Below are positions 25,556-34,524 of a stretch of DNA of 64,000 nt, one piece after another. Source of the stretch: Hymenobacter lapidiphilus (GTDB lineage Bacteria > Bacteroidota > Bacteroidia > Cytophagales > Hymenobacteraceae); the NCBI RefSeq assembly GCF_003417065.2, contig NZ_QVLT01000018.1:1-64000 (forward strand). The letters are read 5' to 3'. The translations under genes were made by a program, and so were the position numbers. A model generated the notes under the pieces. It saw nothing but the letters and a program-made list of their open reading frames with translations. It ran no database searches and was not told the DNA's origin. The stretch's first letter is position 1, and every line of letters begins with the position of its first letter.

Positions 25556-26038
25556 ATGCTCGCCGCATTACCAGGTCCCCGCACCTTTATCCGCTTATCA
25601 GTTGCCAGTCTGTTGTTGCTGGGGATGCTAAGCGCCTCATCAATATCAGCCCAAGCGAGAGCCGCTTCTCCCGATTCGCTGTACCGCTGGGGGCAGCTCC
25701 ACGACCAAAACGGCCCGCTGCCCCATATGCCGCTTCACTTCAAACGGCTGAAAATGACGGTGACTACCGACGCGGCCGGTGAATTTCACTTGGTCGTGCC
25801 GATGCGGCGGGCACTACGTGTTTCACGCGACGTTATCATTCTGAAGCAGTCGTCGCTGGGCCTGCAGGAGCTGGAAGTCGAACTGTTTGAGGCCGGGCCA
25901 ATTGACTTTCGGGCGCTTACTTTATCAGAACAGCCAAGCTTTGGCCCTTTGAAAGAAGACAATATCGAAGATGTGCTTGGAAAGGACTGGAGGACCCAGC
26001 GGCAACAGGAGCAGCAGCGGAAACAGAAGAAGCCTTAG
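25556..26038 (+). CDS. Small secreted hypothetical protein
   Basis: An N-terminal hydrophobic segment (RLSVASLLLLGMLSASSISAQA, about residues 12-34) is a likely signal peptide. The rest is a short beta-rich domain (RWGQLHDQNGPLPHMPLHFK, then TVTTDAAGEFHLVVP), which looks like a degenerate carboxypeptidase-regulatory sandwich. A charged Gln/Lys-rich tail (RQQEQQRKQKKP) ends the protein. It probably forms a unit with the Cys4 paralogue 28 bases upstream. I do not recognise a named family. Confidence 0.65.
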   Translation: MLAALPGPRTFIRLSVASLLLLGMLSASSISAQARAASPDSLYRWGQLHDQNGPLPHMPLHFKRLKMTVTTDAAGEFHLVVPMRRALRVSRDVIILKQSSLGLQELEVELFEAGPIDFRALTLSEQPSFGPLKEDNIEDVLGKDWRTQRQQEQQRKQKKP

Positions 26039-26094
26039 GTGCTTCGCAGTCGCTTCAAAAACCTTTCGGCCCCCGAAGCCCTTATGGCAGCAGT

Positions 26095-27171
26095 ATGAAA
26101 AACCTGCTGTTAGCTACCCTGATCCTGTTATTTGCCGCGTCCGGCTGCGTGTTGAAGCCGACCCGCAAGAACGATGTATTCAACGAGCGGGCCGAACTGC
26201 CCCGCGAGGAAGCTGCCCATGAGCGCAACTCCCTGGAATGGTGGTACTTCACCGGCCACCTGCGCGACAAGGCCACCGGCGAGACGTTCGGGGTTGAGTA
26301 CGTGTTCTTCCACTTCAACCTAAACGGCAAGCGCGACTGGCAGATGGTGAATTTTGCCCTCACCGACCCCCAGCAGAAGCAGTTTCGCTACGACTACAAA
26401 GTGGAGCGCCTGCCCGAGCTGCTGCCTTCCACGCTGCCCCTCAACCTGAGCACCCGCAAAAAGGACGAAACCTGGACCCTGACGGGCCAGGAGGGCCGCT
26501 ACCACCTGCGCGGGCGCATGGCCGAGCACGCCGGCCACGCCATCGACCTGACGACTACGCCCGCCAAGCCCGTGCTGCTGCACAACGGCACCGGCTACGA
26601 AAACTACGGTAACGTAGCCCGCGCCGGCTACTACAGCTACCCGCGCCTGGCCACCACCGGCACGCTCGAAATTGGGGGCAAAGTGCGCCAGGTGGAAGGT
26701 GAGCTGTGGTACGACCGGCAGTGGAATGGCACCTCCGTTATGGGCAAAGGCATCGGCTGGGACTGGTTTTCCATCCAGCTCGACGAGCCCCGCACCGAGC
26801 TAATGGCCTACCAGCTCTTCGACCGGAAATCGGACCTGACGGTGAGCGGCGGCACTCACTACGGCCCCGACCTGAGCAGCCAGCACCTGAACGCCGCCGA
26901 TTTCCAGCTCGACGTGCTCGACTACTGGACCAGCCCCAAAACCAAGCTTCGCTACCCGATAAAGTGGCGCCTGCGCGTGCCCAGCCAAGGCTACGACCTC
27001 ACCATAACCCCCGTTATGCCCGACCAGGAACTGACGCTCAAGCTGCTGGCTGGCCTCAAAATGAGCTACTGGGAAGGCATGTGTCGCGTCGAGGGCACGC
27101 ATCATGGCAAGCCCGTAAAAGGCAATAGCTACGTCGAAATCACGAATCGGGGCAAGGGGGAGAAGAAGTGA
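26095..27171 (+). CDS. Lipoprotein of the AttH/CrtC-like lipocalin family
   Basis: The signal peptide ends in a lipobox (AASGC, Cys at about 18), so the protein is a lipoprotein. The family core begins ERNSLEWWYFTGHLRDKATGE (about 44-64) and continues with VEYVFFHF. The second half has the second lipocalin-like domain with LWYDRQWNGT (about 203) and GWDWFSIQLDEPRTELM (about 221). Relatives include hydroxyneurosporene/carotenoid 1,2-hydratase (CrtC) and AttH. No carotenoid genes are near, so a lipid-handling or hydratase role in the envelope is possible but unproven. The WWYF and WDWFS motifs make the family assignment firm. Confidence 0.85.
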   Translation: MKNLLLATLILLFAASGCVLKPTRKNDVFNERAELPREEAAHERNSLEWWYFTGHLRDKATGETFGVEYVFFHFNLNGKRDWQMVNFALTDPQQKQFRYDYKVERLPELLPSTLPLNLSTRKKDETWTLTGQEGRYHLRGRMAEHAGHAIDLTTTPAKPVLLHNGTGYENYGNVARAGYYSYPRLATTGTLEIGGKVRQVEGELWYDRQWNGTSVMGKGIGWDWFSIQLDEPRTELMAYQLFDRKSDLTVSGGTHYGPDLSSQHLNAADFQLDVLDYWTSPKTKLRYPIKWRLRVPSQGYDLTITPVMPDQELTLKLLAGLKMSYWEGMCRVEGTHHGKPVKGNSYVEITNRGKGEKK

Positions 27172-27200
27172 GAGGTGAGAAGGAAGAAGGGGGAAAAGGA

Positions 27201-27321
27201 ACGTCATTCTGAGCGAAGCCGAAGAATCTCTACCGCTTCGTTGTGATGCTGATTAGATGTTGGATTGCCATTGCGGTAGAGATTCTTCGACTACGGCTTA
27301 CGCCTTCGCTCAGCATGATGT
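27201..27321. repeat. GTCAT-family inverted repeat (copy 3)
   Basis: The left arm 27201-27235 (ACGTCATTCTGAGCGAAGCC...) and right arm 27274-27321 are inverted copies. The right arm has extra bases (CTACGGCTTACGCC region) that resemble copy 1. It lies between convergent genes. Confidence 0.8.
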
Positions 27322-27352
27322 GCTTTTTACTCACAACTGACAACCCACTGCT

Positions 27353-28558
27353 TCACCCGTTTAGGATAACCCGGAAGGTGGTGCCGCGGCCGGGCTCGCT
27401 CCATTTTACAAAGAGGCGGCCCTTGTGATAGTTTTCGATGATGCGCTTAGCCAGCGCCAGGCCCAGGCCCCAACCACGTTTTTTGGTGGTGTAGCCGGGT
27501 AGAAACACGCGCTGTAGCTTGCCTTTCGAGATGCCCTTACCCGTGTCGGTGATGTCGAGGGCAATCTGGTTTGTGTTGCCGCGCACCGGCCGGCGCAGGT
27601 GCAGCGTGATGCTGCCGCGCCCGTCCATGGCGTCTACGGCATTTTTGCAGATGTTCTCAATCACCCAATCAAACAGGGGGATGTTTATCTGGGCTGGTGT
27701 GTCGATGGGCAGGTCGGTTTTTACCTCGAAAATGACCTTGCGCGAAACCCGGCTTTGCAGGTAGCTGATGGCGTTTTCGGTTACGCGCAGGATGTTTTCA
27801 TCGGCCAGCACCGGCACCGAGCCGATATTGCTGAATCGTTCGGTGATGATTTCGAGCCGCCGGATATCCTTGCCCAGCTCCTCCACAATGGGCTCGTCGC
27901 GGAACCGTTCCGAATCGCGCAGATAGTGCTGCCAGCCCACCAGCGAGCTAAGGGGGGTACCCAGCTGGTGGGCGGTTTCCTTGGCTAGGCCCACCCACAC
28001 GCGGTTCTGCTCGGCCCGCCGCGAGTAGCTGAAGGCGAAATAAGCAATTACGGCCAGGCAGCCGATAATGGCCAGCTGCACCAGCGGATACAGCCGCAGC
28101 TGGGTTAGTAAATCAGACTCTTTGTAATACAGGTAGTTGCGCAGTCCGGCCCCTATTTTTATCTCGATGGGCGGATGCTGCTCCCGCATCTGGGCAATCT
28201 GGTTACGCAGAAGCCGGGTCGTTTTTTCCTCATCCATGCCCTCGGGCACGCTCACGTTGCGGGCGTCGATTATGTTGTCGTCGCCGTCAGTGATAATGAC
28301 GGGGATGGTTTTGTTGGCGTCGATGATTTCGTCGTAGAGAAACGACAGGTTCGATTCCTCCTCGGTGTTGATGATGTAGCGCTGGGTTTTGGCGTAGAGG
28401 TCAATCTGCTGCTGCTCCCGCTCGGAGAGGCGCTGCACCAGCACGTTGGTATAAATGACGGTAGCAGCCCCAATCAGCAGGGCCACGGCCACGATAAGGA
28501 GCTTGATGCGCGACTTCTGGTCGTAGATGGCAATAGTAGGGAGCACGGCAGGCAGCAA
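27353..28558 (-). CDS. Sensor histidine kinase (orphan)
   Basis: This is a membrane histidine kinase with two transmembrane segments (about residues 18-40 and 160-180) bracketing a periplasmic sensor region of about 120 residues that has no recognised fold. The H-box is KETAHQLGTPLSSLVGW (phospho-His about 208), a form common in Bacteroidota. The ATPase domain shows the N-box (ENICKNAVDAM), the G1 box (DTGKGIS) and the G2 box (GWGLGLALAKRI). No response regulator is adjacent, so its partner is elsewhere. It is divergent from hemA, 250 bases away. Confidence 0.9.
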   Translation of the reverse strand: MLPAVLPTIAIYDQKSRIKLLIVAVALLIGAATVIYTNVLVQRLSEREQQQIDLYAKTQRYIINTEEESNLSFLYDEIIDANKTIPVIITDGDDNIIDARNVSVPEGMDEEKTTRLLRNQIAQMREQHPPIEIKIGAGLRNYLYYKESDLLTQLRLYPLVQLAIIGCLAVIAYFAFSYSRRAEQNRVWVGLAKETAHQLGTPLSSLVGWQHYLRDSERFRDEPIVEELGKDIRRLEIITERFSNIGSVPVLADENILRVTENAISYLQSRVSRKVIFEVKTDLPIDTPAQINIPLFDWVIENICKNAVDAMDGRGSITLHLRRPVRGNTNQIALDITDTGKGISKGKLQRVFLPGYTTKKRGWGLGLALAKRIIENYHKGRLFVKWSEPGRGTTFRVILNG

Positions 28559-28771
28559 AACAGCGGAAGGCAGACCCCCGATACGGCGGCCCCGGCCCCG
28601 AAGATACGGCCCCGACCAAAGTCAGGCCGCCTGGTCTATAACCATGATTTTCATCAACCGGCTCCGGATGGAAACTGCGTTGGTGCCATTTCCCGCCTGT
28701 TTCCCAGGTAATAGTGGGCGGGGCCGAACCACCATACCACATCTGCTGTTTTTACCCCAGCAATTTGTATG

Positions 28772-28779
28772 TAATTTTG
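28772..28779 (+). promoter_or_regulatory. -7 box (TAATTTTG) for hemA
   Basis: It is an exact TAnnTTTG match 29 bases before the hemA start at 28809. The -33 region is not clear. Confidence 0.45.
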
Positions 28780-28808
28780 CTCCCTGCTATTCGTCCTGGC
28801 TTTTTGCT

Positions 28809-30080
28809 ATGTCTCATCCCTTTCAAGCCGTCAGCCTCTCGTTCAAAAAAGCGCCGCTTGCTATCCGCGAGCTGATTGCGCTGGATGAGGCGGCCTGCCG
28901 GCGTTTGCTGCAAACCCTGCATCACGAGCTCGACCTGACGGACTTGCTGGTGCTGAGTACCTGCAACCGCACCGAAGTTTACTATTCGGCCGATCACGAC
29001 CAGAGCGTGGCCGTTATCGAAGCTCTGGCCCGCCTGAAAAACCTGCCCGATGTGTCCGGTTTTACGCCCTACTTCGATGTGTTTGCCGGCTCGCTCGACG
29101 CCGTGCGTCACCTTTTTGAAGTAGCCATGGGCCTGGAGGCGCAGGTTGTGGGCGATTTGCAGATCAGCAACCAAGTGAAGCAGGCGTACCAGTGGTCGGC
29201 CGATGCCGACGCGGCGGGACCCTTCCTGCACCGGCTGCTGCACACCGTTTTCTTCACCAACAAGCGCGTACAGCAGGAAACTGCTTTCCGCGACGGTGCC
29301 GCTTCTACCTCGTATGCCACGCTGGAGCTGGTAGAGGAGCTGACTGCCGACGTGGCCAACCCCCGGGTGCTGGTGGTGGGCCTGGGCGAAATCGGGGCCG
29401 ACGTCTGCCGCCACTTCGGCGACAGCAAGCTCTTCACCGACGTCACCATCTGTAACCGTACGCGCGGCAAGGCCGAAGCCCTGGCCGAAGAGTGTGGCCT
29501 CAAAGTTCTCGACTTCGAGAACCTGGCCGAAGGGCTGAAGGAGGCCGACGTCATCATTAGTAGCATTGCCCGGCCCGAGCCGTTCTTCAGCCGCGCCCTG
29601 GTAGCCAACCTAGAGGTGCTGAGCTACAAGTTCTTCATCGACCTGTCGGTGCCGCGCAGCATTGCGCCCGACGTGGAGCAGGTGCCCGGCGTGCTGGTGT
29701 ACAACATCGACGCCATCCAGAGCAAGGCTTCGGCCGCGCTGGAGCGCCGGCTGGATTCGGTGCCGCAGGTGCGGGCCATCATCGAAGAAAGTATGGAGGG
29801 CCTGCGCGACTGGACCAAGGAAATGATGGTGTCGCCGACCATTCAGAAGCTCAAAAACGCGCTGGAGCAGATTCGCCTCGAAGAGCTGGACCGCTACCAG
29901 AAAAAGAAGCTCACCCCCGAGGAAACCAAGCGCCTCGACGACATCACCCGCTCGCTGATGCAGAAGATCCTCAAGCAGCCCGTGCTTCAGCTCAAGGCTG
30001 CCTGCAAGCGCGGCGAGGCCGACCAGCTCATCGACACGCTCACCGACCTGTTCGACCTGGAGCGCCAGCCTGCTTACTAA
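28809..30080 (+). CDS. hemA: Glutamyl-tRNA reductase
   Basis: HemA reduces glutamyl-tRNA to glutamate-1-semialdehyde, the first step of C5-type haem synthesis. The ATG at 28809 gives the usual opening FQAVSLSFKKAPLAIRE; longer versions back to 28527 run into the divergent kinase gene. The catalytic Cys52 is in VLSTCNRTEVY. ASTSYATLELVEE and the NADPH fold VLVVGLGEIGADVCRHF follow near residues 160-205. The C-terminal dimerisation helix is present to residue 423. hemL and hemB are not in the window. Confidence 0.94.
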   Translation: MSHPFQAVSLSFKKAPLAIRELIALDEAACRRLLQTLHHELDLTDLLVLSTCNRTEVYYSADHDQSVAVIEALARLKNLPDVSGFTPYFDVFAGSLDAVRHLFEVAMGLEAQVVGDLQISNQVKQAYQWSADADAAGPFLHRLLHTVFFTNKRVQQETAFRDGAASTSYATLELVEELTADVANPRVLVVGLGEIGADVCRHFGDSKLFTDVTICNRTRGKAEALAEECGLKVLDFENLAEGLKEADVIISSIARPEPFFSRALVANLEVLSYKFFIDLSVPRSIAPDVEQVPGVLVYNIDAIQSKASAALERRLDSVPQVRAIIEESMEGLRDWTKEMMVSPTIQKLKNALEQIRLEELDRYQKKKLTPEETKRLDDITRSLMQKILKQPVLQLKAACKRGEADQLIDTLTDLFDLERQPAY

Positions 30081-30139
30081 GCTGTTGGCTGAGAGCTGTT
30101 AGCTTTCGTTCGAGAAAAACGAATTACCCCAACTCAAAA

Positions 30140-30180
30140 AAGGCCCCGCACTCAACCGAGTACGGGGCCTTCTTCTTTTT
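30140..30180. terminator. Terminator hairpin within an AGCT-type inverted repeat
   Basis: The stem AAGGCCCCGCACTC (30140-30153) pairs with 30158-30171 with one mismatch and is followed by a T-rich tract. It lies between hemA and the convergent ArsR gene. GAGCTGTTAGCT (30093-30104) and AGCTAACAGCTC (30184-30195) form perfect outer inverted repeats around it. Confidence 0.85.
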
Positions 30181-30200
30181 TGCAGCTAACAGCTCAAAAT

Positions 30201-30509
30201 CTAAATCGACTCGCAGCACTCTTCGAGTGAATCGATTACGTCGAGCAGTTTGGGGATGGAAAGAGAGTAGTAGATTTTGGTCCCTACTTTCAGCGACGAC
30301 AGAATGCCGCGGTCTTTGAGGGTGATGAGGTGCTGGGAGGCAATGGCCTGGGGCAGGTCGAGGGTCCGGTAAATTTCCGTGACGGTCATCTTATCCTCTT
30401 TGCCCAGCAGGTCCACGATGGCCAGCCGCTTGGGATGAGCCAGCACCTTGAGAATGGCAGCGGCTTTATAAACTTTCTTCGATTCGACTCGGGCAAGTAA
30501 TGGCTTCAT
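30201..30509 (-). CDS. ArsR/SmtB family transcriptional regulator
   Basis: The 102-residue winged-helix protein has the ArsR pattern AAILKVLAHPKRLAIVDLLGK, then TVTEIYRTLDLPQAIASQHLITLKDRGILSS as the recognition helix-turn-helix, and a wing at KVGTKIYYSL. The usual ArsR metal-binding CVC is absent from the recognition helix. A Cys pair occurs at the C-terminus (EECCES), which could form a C-terminal metal or redox site; this is inference. Its target may be the divergent dehydrogenase gene at 30741, because they share a 230-bp intergenic region. Confidence 0.9.
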   Translation of the reverse strand: MKPLLARVESKKVYKAAAILKVLAHPKRLAIVDLLGKEDKMTVTEIYRTLDLPQAIASQHLITLKDRGILSSLKVGTKIYYSLSIPKLLDVIDSLEECCESI

Positions 30510-30693
30510 TTCGGCAATGCAAAGGTGGTATTACGGAACGGTAAGCGTGAATAGGGCTAATACGATATTCGAGGCCTGCAAAGTTCCTTTTACCGGAATA
30601 CTGTACCTGTAAATATTGGGTAAGCCCGACACTAGCGGGGTAAGTAACGGGCGGCGGAACCCGCCGCCCGACGGGGCCTGCCGCCCGTGTGCC

Positions 30694-30701
30694 TACCTTT
30701 G
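30694..30701 (+). promoter_or_regulatory. -7 box (TACCTTTG) for the dehydrogenase at 30741
   Basis: It is an exact TAnnTTTG match 39 bases before the ATG. A GC-rich inverted repeat (GGGCGGCGG/CCGCCGCCC, 30649-30668) lies just upstream and could be an operator. Confidence 0.45.
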
Positions 30702-30740
30702 CTGCCGAAATTACCGTCTTACCCCACCCTCTCCTACCTG

Positions 30741-31970
30741 ATGAAAGACCTGCTGGCCAAGTTTGAAAATAAACGCCCCGAAATCGTATTTGAGTGGCAG
30801 GACGCCGAAACTGAAGCGGAAGGCTGGGTGGTCATCAACTCGCTGCGAGGCGGCGCGGCCGGCGGCGGCACCCGCATGCGTCTGGGCCTCGATAAGCGCG
30901 AGGTCGAGAGCCTGGCCAAAACCATGGAAGTGAAGTTCACTGTATCGGGTCCGGCCATTGGCGGGGCCAAGTCGGGTATCAACTTCGACCCCCGCGACCC
31001 CCGCAAGCGCGGCGTGCTGGAGCGCTGGTACAAGGCCGTTTTCCCGCTCCTGAAAAACTACTACGGCACGGGCGGCGACCTGAACGTGGACGAAATCCAC
31101 GAAGTCATTCCCATCACCGAAGAATACGGCCTCTGGCACCCTCAGGAAGGAGTGGTGAATGGCCACTATCAGGCCACCGAGCCCCAGAAAATTCAGAAGC
31201 TGGGCCAGCTGCGCCAGGGCGTGGTGAAGGTGCTCGAAGACGTAGCCTACTCGCCCGAACTGCGCCGCAAGTACACCGTGGCCGACCTGATAACCGGCTA
31301 CGGCGTGGCCGAGGCCGTGCGCCACTACTACGCGCTGTGGGGCAATGGCTCAATGGAAGGCAAGCGGGCCATTATTCAGGGCTGGGGCAACGTGGGGGCC
31401 GCGGCGGCCTACTACCTGGCCAGCCAGGGCGCCCGCATCACCGGCATCATCGACCGGGCCGGCGGGCTGCTGCGCACCGAAGGCTTCGGGCTGGAAGAAA
31501 TCCGCCAGCTGATGCTCGACCGCCAGGGCAACGAGCTGACGGCCGACAACAAGCTGTCGTTTGAGGAAATAAACGAGCAGATCTGGAGCAGTGGGGCCGA
31601 GATATTTGTGCCCGCCGCCGCCTCGCGCCTCGTTACCAAAGCCCAGGTAGAAGCCCTGGCTGCCAACGGCCTTGAGGTTATTTCCTGCGGGGCCAACGTG
31701 CCCTTCCAGGACCCCGAAATCTTCTTCGGCCCCACTGGCGAGTTTGCCGATGCCCGCGTCAGCGTCATCCCCGATTTCATTGCCAACTGCGGCATGGCCC
31801 GCGTGTTTGCCTACCTGATGGAGTCGGATGCCGAAATTACCGATCAGGCTATTTTCGAGGATACCTCGCGTATCATCCGGGCGGCGCTGGAGCGCACCCG
31901 CGCCCAGGGCGAGGAGCGCACCGGCCTGGCCCAGAAGTCGTTCGAAATGGCGCTGCGCCAGCTGGTGTAG
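30741..31970 (+). CDS. Glu/Leu/Phe/Val dehydrogenase family protein
   Basis: The ATG at 30741 (MKDLLAKFENKRPEI) is chosen; the earlier start adds non-family residues. The 409-residue protein has the family core: GGAAGGGTRMRLG (about 40), VSGPAIGGAKSGINFDPRDP (about 72), GTGGDLNVDEIHEVIP and the Rossmann motif IQGWGNVGAAAAYYL (about 213). The catalytic lysine is in GGAKSG. Compared with the gene at 8969 the substrate-pocket sequences differ (for example VIPITEEYGLWHPQ), so the substrate is uncertain. Glutamate and branched-chain amino acids are both possible. The ArsR gene is divergent. Confidence 0.88.
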   Translation: MKDLLAKFENKRPEIVFEWQDAETEAEGWVVINSLRGGAAGGGTRMRLGLDKREVESLAKTMEVKFTVSGPAIGGAKSGINFDPRDPRKRGVLERWYKAVFPLLKNYYGTGGDLNVDEIHEVIPITEEYGLWHPQEGVVNGHYQATEPQKIQKLGQLRQGVVKVLEDVAYSPELRRKYTVADLITGYGVAEAVRHYYALWGNGSMEGKRAIIQGWGNVGAAAAYYLASQGARITGIIDRAGGLLRTEGFGLEEIRQLMLDRQGNELTADNKLSFEEINEQIWSSGAEIFVPAAASRLVTKAQVEALAANGLEVISCGANVPFQDPEIFFGPTGEFADARVSVIPDFIANCGMARVFAYLMESDAEITDQAIFEDTSRIIRAALERTRAQGEERTGLAQKSFEMALRQLV

Positions 31971-32134
31971 CTCCCGGGAAGCCAGGTGCGCGGCCCGGTA
32001 TTTGCAGCCGGGCCGCGCATAACGCGAAGCGAATCTTTGCGTTACACAGTCTTAACAAGCCGTCTGCTTGCTGCCCGCCGGGGCAGCTGGCGGCCGGCTT
32101 GTTTGTTGCCCCTTTACCCTTTTTACCCGCGCTT

Positions 32135-33301
32135 ATGCCCCTTTCCGAAATCCTTCACTACCACATTCTCGGCATTGAAGTGCAGGAATACCTGACAGCC
32201 GCCGCCATTCTGCTGGCTGGTTTCGTGTTCAAAAACCTGGTGTCGCGCCTGCTGACGAAGGTGCTGTTCCGGTTTTTCAAGAAGGTGGGCGAGGGCGTTA
32301 CGGAGCAGCAGTTTCACGAGCTGCTCATCAAGCCCATCAGCGTCGTTATCTTCTTCATCACCATCTTCATCGCCTACAGCGTGCTGGATATTCCGGTGCG
32401 CTCCTCGGAGGTGGGCCATAACACGCCATGGTTTGCGAAGCTGGCCTTCCGGGTGTACCAGATTGCCTTTATAGCGGGCGTTACCTGGATTTTTCTGCGC
32501 ATGATTGACCTGGCGGTGCTCGTGTTTATGAAACGGGCTCTACGCGACCCCTCGCGGCTCACCAACCAGCTCGTGCCTTTCGCCCGCGACCTGATCAAGC
32601 TATTCGTAGGCATTATTGCCTTTCTGGTGGTGCTGGGCCGCGTGTTCAGCATCGATGTAACGGCCCTGGTGGGCGGCCTGGGCATTGGCGGGCTGGCGGT
32701 GGCTTTCGCTGCCAAGGAAAGCCTCGAAAACCTGCTGGCTTCGTTTACCATCTTCCTGGACAGGCCCTTTGAGGTGGGCGACCTGGTGAGTGTGGGCGAG
32801 CTGACGGGCTCGGTAGAGAAAATCGGTTTCCGCAGTACCCGGATTCGTACCGTGGAGAAAAGCTACGTGACGGTGCCCAACAAATCCATGATCGACAAGC
32901 CGCTCGACAACCTCTCGCGCCGCACTTCCCGCCGGGTGTTCTTCATGATGTCGCTCACCCAAATGACGACCAGCACCCAGCTCCACCGCATCATCGAGCT
33001 GGTACGCGAGGCCATCCTCACGCACCGCCTCATCGAGCCCGATGTGCAGGTGAAATTCACCTCTCTGACATCTAATTCGAAGGACGTGCGGGTGCAGTAC
33101 TATGTGCGTACCGACAGCTACGACGAGTACCTCGATGTGATGGAGGAAATCAATTTCAAAATCGTTTCGGCAGTGGAGGAAGTGGGGGCCGACTTCGTTG
33201 ACACCACCATGACCCGGCTATCCGGCGGCACCGGTGGCTCCTCCGACTTGCCCAAAAGCCTGCAGCCCCAGGGTGGCGGCCAGTCGATTGCCAACTCCTG
33301 A
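32135..33301 (+). CDS. MscS-family mechanosensitive channel
   Basis: The ATG at 32135 is chosen over a TTG at 32099. Four hydrophobic segments (about residues 20-40, 65-85, 105-125 and 145-175) lead into the pore helix and beta domain signature GGLGIGGLAVAFAAKESLENLL followed by FLDRPFEVGDLV (about residues 182-220). A cytoplasmic cage domain follows. The C-terminus is a Gly/Ser/Gln-rich tail. The protein releases solutes on hypo-osmotic shock. It is monocistronic with a perfect palindrome downstream. Confidence 0.9.
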   Translation: MPLSEILHYHILGIEVQEYLTAAAILLAGFVFKNLVSRLLTKVLFRFFKKVGEGVTEQQFHELLIKPISVVIFFITIFIAYSVLDIPVRSSEVGHNTPWFAKLAFRVYQIAFIAGVTWIFLRMIDLAVLVFMKRALRDPSRLTNQLVPFARDLIKLFVGIIAFLVVLGRVFSIDVTALVGGLGIGGLAVAFAAKESLENLLASFTIFLDRPFEVGDLVSVGELTGSVEKIGFRSTRIRTVEKSYVTVPNKSMIDKPLDNLSRRTSRRVFFMMSLTQMTTSTQLHRIIELVREAILTHRLIEPDVQVKFTSLTSNSKDVRVQYYVRTDSYDEYLDVMEEINFKIVSAVEEVGADFVDTTMTRLSGGTGGSSDLPKSLQPQGGGQSIANS

Positions 33302-33375
33302 ATATCGGGCCGGCTGCTGTCAGCGCCCGTACAGGAGCGCCGGACACCCTGCAGAAATTCGTAAAAAGCCGTACG

Positions 33376-33415
33376 AAAAAGGGCGTCGCACTCAGCTGAG
33401 TGCGACGCCCTTTTT
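33376..33415. terminator. Perfect 40-base palindromic terminator
   Basis: Two perfect 20-base inverted arms with no spacer (AAAAAGGGCGTCGCACTCAG and its complement) have A and T runs at the ends. It lies between convergent genes and can stop transcription both ways. Confidence 0.93.
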
Positions 33416-33433
33416 CGTTTTTCAGCGAATAGC

Positions 33434-34333
33434 CTAACGTCTGCCGCCGCCTAGCAGGCCCCCGAGCAAGCCGCCGAGGCCTCCGCCCATCAGGCCGCCG
33501 AGGCCGCCACCACCGCTGCTACGAGGCTGCGAGTTGGGCTGGCCACCCAGGCCGCCCAGAATCGACATGAGGGAGCCGAGGCCGCCGCCGCCGGTGTGTG
33601 TGCCCTGCTGCGGGTAGTTACCGTACTGGTCTGTTGGCTGCTGCTGTCCACCGCCCATTACGCCGCTTAGCAGGCCGCCGCCGAGCAAGCCGCCCAGCAA
33701 GCCGCCCATGCCGCTTTGAGCCGCGCCGCCGAGCAGGCCGCCCATGCTGCCGCCCATCATTCCGCCGCCGCCGCTCTGGCCCCGGCCGCCCATCACCTTC
33801 GAAATCACCATGGGGGCCACAATACCGAGCAGGCCGGCCATCAGGGCGTTTTTAGGAATGCCCGCGCTTTCGAGCTTGTCGCCAATGCCGCCCAAAAAGC
33901 TTTGCTTGGCCGGGTCGCTGGCGTTGTGGGGTATGTTGGAAGCCTGGTCCACTACCTGCTCCAGCGTGTGCTGCTGCTCCTCATTGATGCCCAGGTACTG
34001 CGAAATCTTGTTTACCATCTCTTCCTCGGTATTCGAGTAGGCACCATCGGCGCGGGCGAAGCTGATGAGGTCGGTAACGAGCGAGAAGCGCAGGTCGCTG
34101 CTGCGCAACGTGTCGAGGTTGCTCTGTACCGTTTCGTTGTTCGAGCTTTTGGCAGCCGACAGCACTTGCTGGGTAGCGGCACCACTGAGGCCGGCCTGGT
34201 GGGCAAGCTGCTGCAAAAACTCGATTTCGGGTGCCGAAGCCTCCCGGTCGGCCGAAGCCAGGCTGGCAATAGCACTCAGATAGGCCGCTTTTTCCTGGTC
34301 GGAGTAGTTCTGGAGCAGTTGTGAGTCGTTCAT
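33434..34333 (-). CDS. TerB-like N-terminal domain with Gly/Met-rich C-terminal tail
   Basis: The first 150 residues are helical and resemble TerB/DUF533-type domains: EKAAYLSAIASLASADREASAPEIEFLQ, then SFARADGAYSNTEEEMVNKI, each a pair of helices with an acidic loop (ADREAS and ADGAYS). A short hydrophobic segment (NALMAGLLGIVAPMVISKVM, about 160-180) follows. The C-terminal 120 residues are low complexity, with repeated GGLLGG, GGMMGG and QQQP. TerB domains bind metal or membranes in tellurite-resistance modules; there is no ter cluster here. A loosely membrane-associated protein is a reasonable guess. Confidence 0.8.
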   Translation of the reverse strand: MNDSQLLQNYSDQEKAAYLSAIASLASADREASAPEIEFLQQLAHQAGLSGAATQQVLSAAKSSNNETVQSNLDTLRSSDLRFSLVTDLISFARADGAYSNTEEEMVNKISQYLGINEEQQHTLEQVVDQASNIPHNASDPAKQSFLGGIGDKLESAGIPKNALMAGLLGIVAPMVISKVMGGRGQSGGGGMMGGSMGGLLGGAAQSGMGGLLGGLLGGGLLSGVMGGGQQQPTDQYGNYPQQGTHTGGGGLGSLMSILGGLGGQPNSQPRSSGGGGLGGLMGGGLGGLLGGLLGGGRR

Positions 34334-34524
34334 GGTTGAAGTTAGAAGGAGGTGGGAAGACTATATTCTGCTCCCTTAACGCGGCTTTGAGATTGAGGTT
34401 GGCCCGGGCTCGAACAAGTATCCCAAAATGGTGCTCCGAGCCGCTGAAAAACCGTACGAAGGCTAGAATAACGGGCACAAGTAGGGCCTGAGAGCACTCA
34501 CCGGCCACTGCCAACGGCGGTGGC

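Noticed and set aside
30201..30509. Arsenic resistance locus
   Set aside because: The ArsR-like protein lacks the CVC metal site and no arsB, arsC or acr3 gene is near.
33434..34333. Tellurite-resistance operon
   Set aside because: Only one TerB-like domain is present and no terC, terD, terZ or related genes adjoin it.
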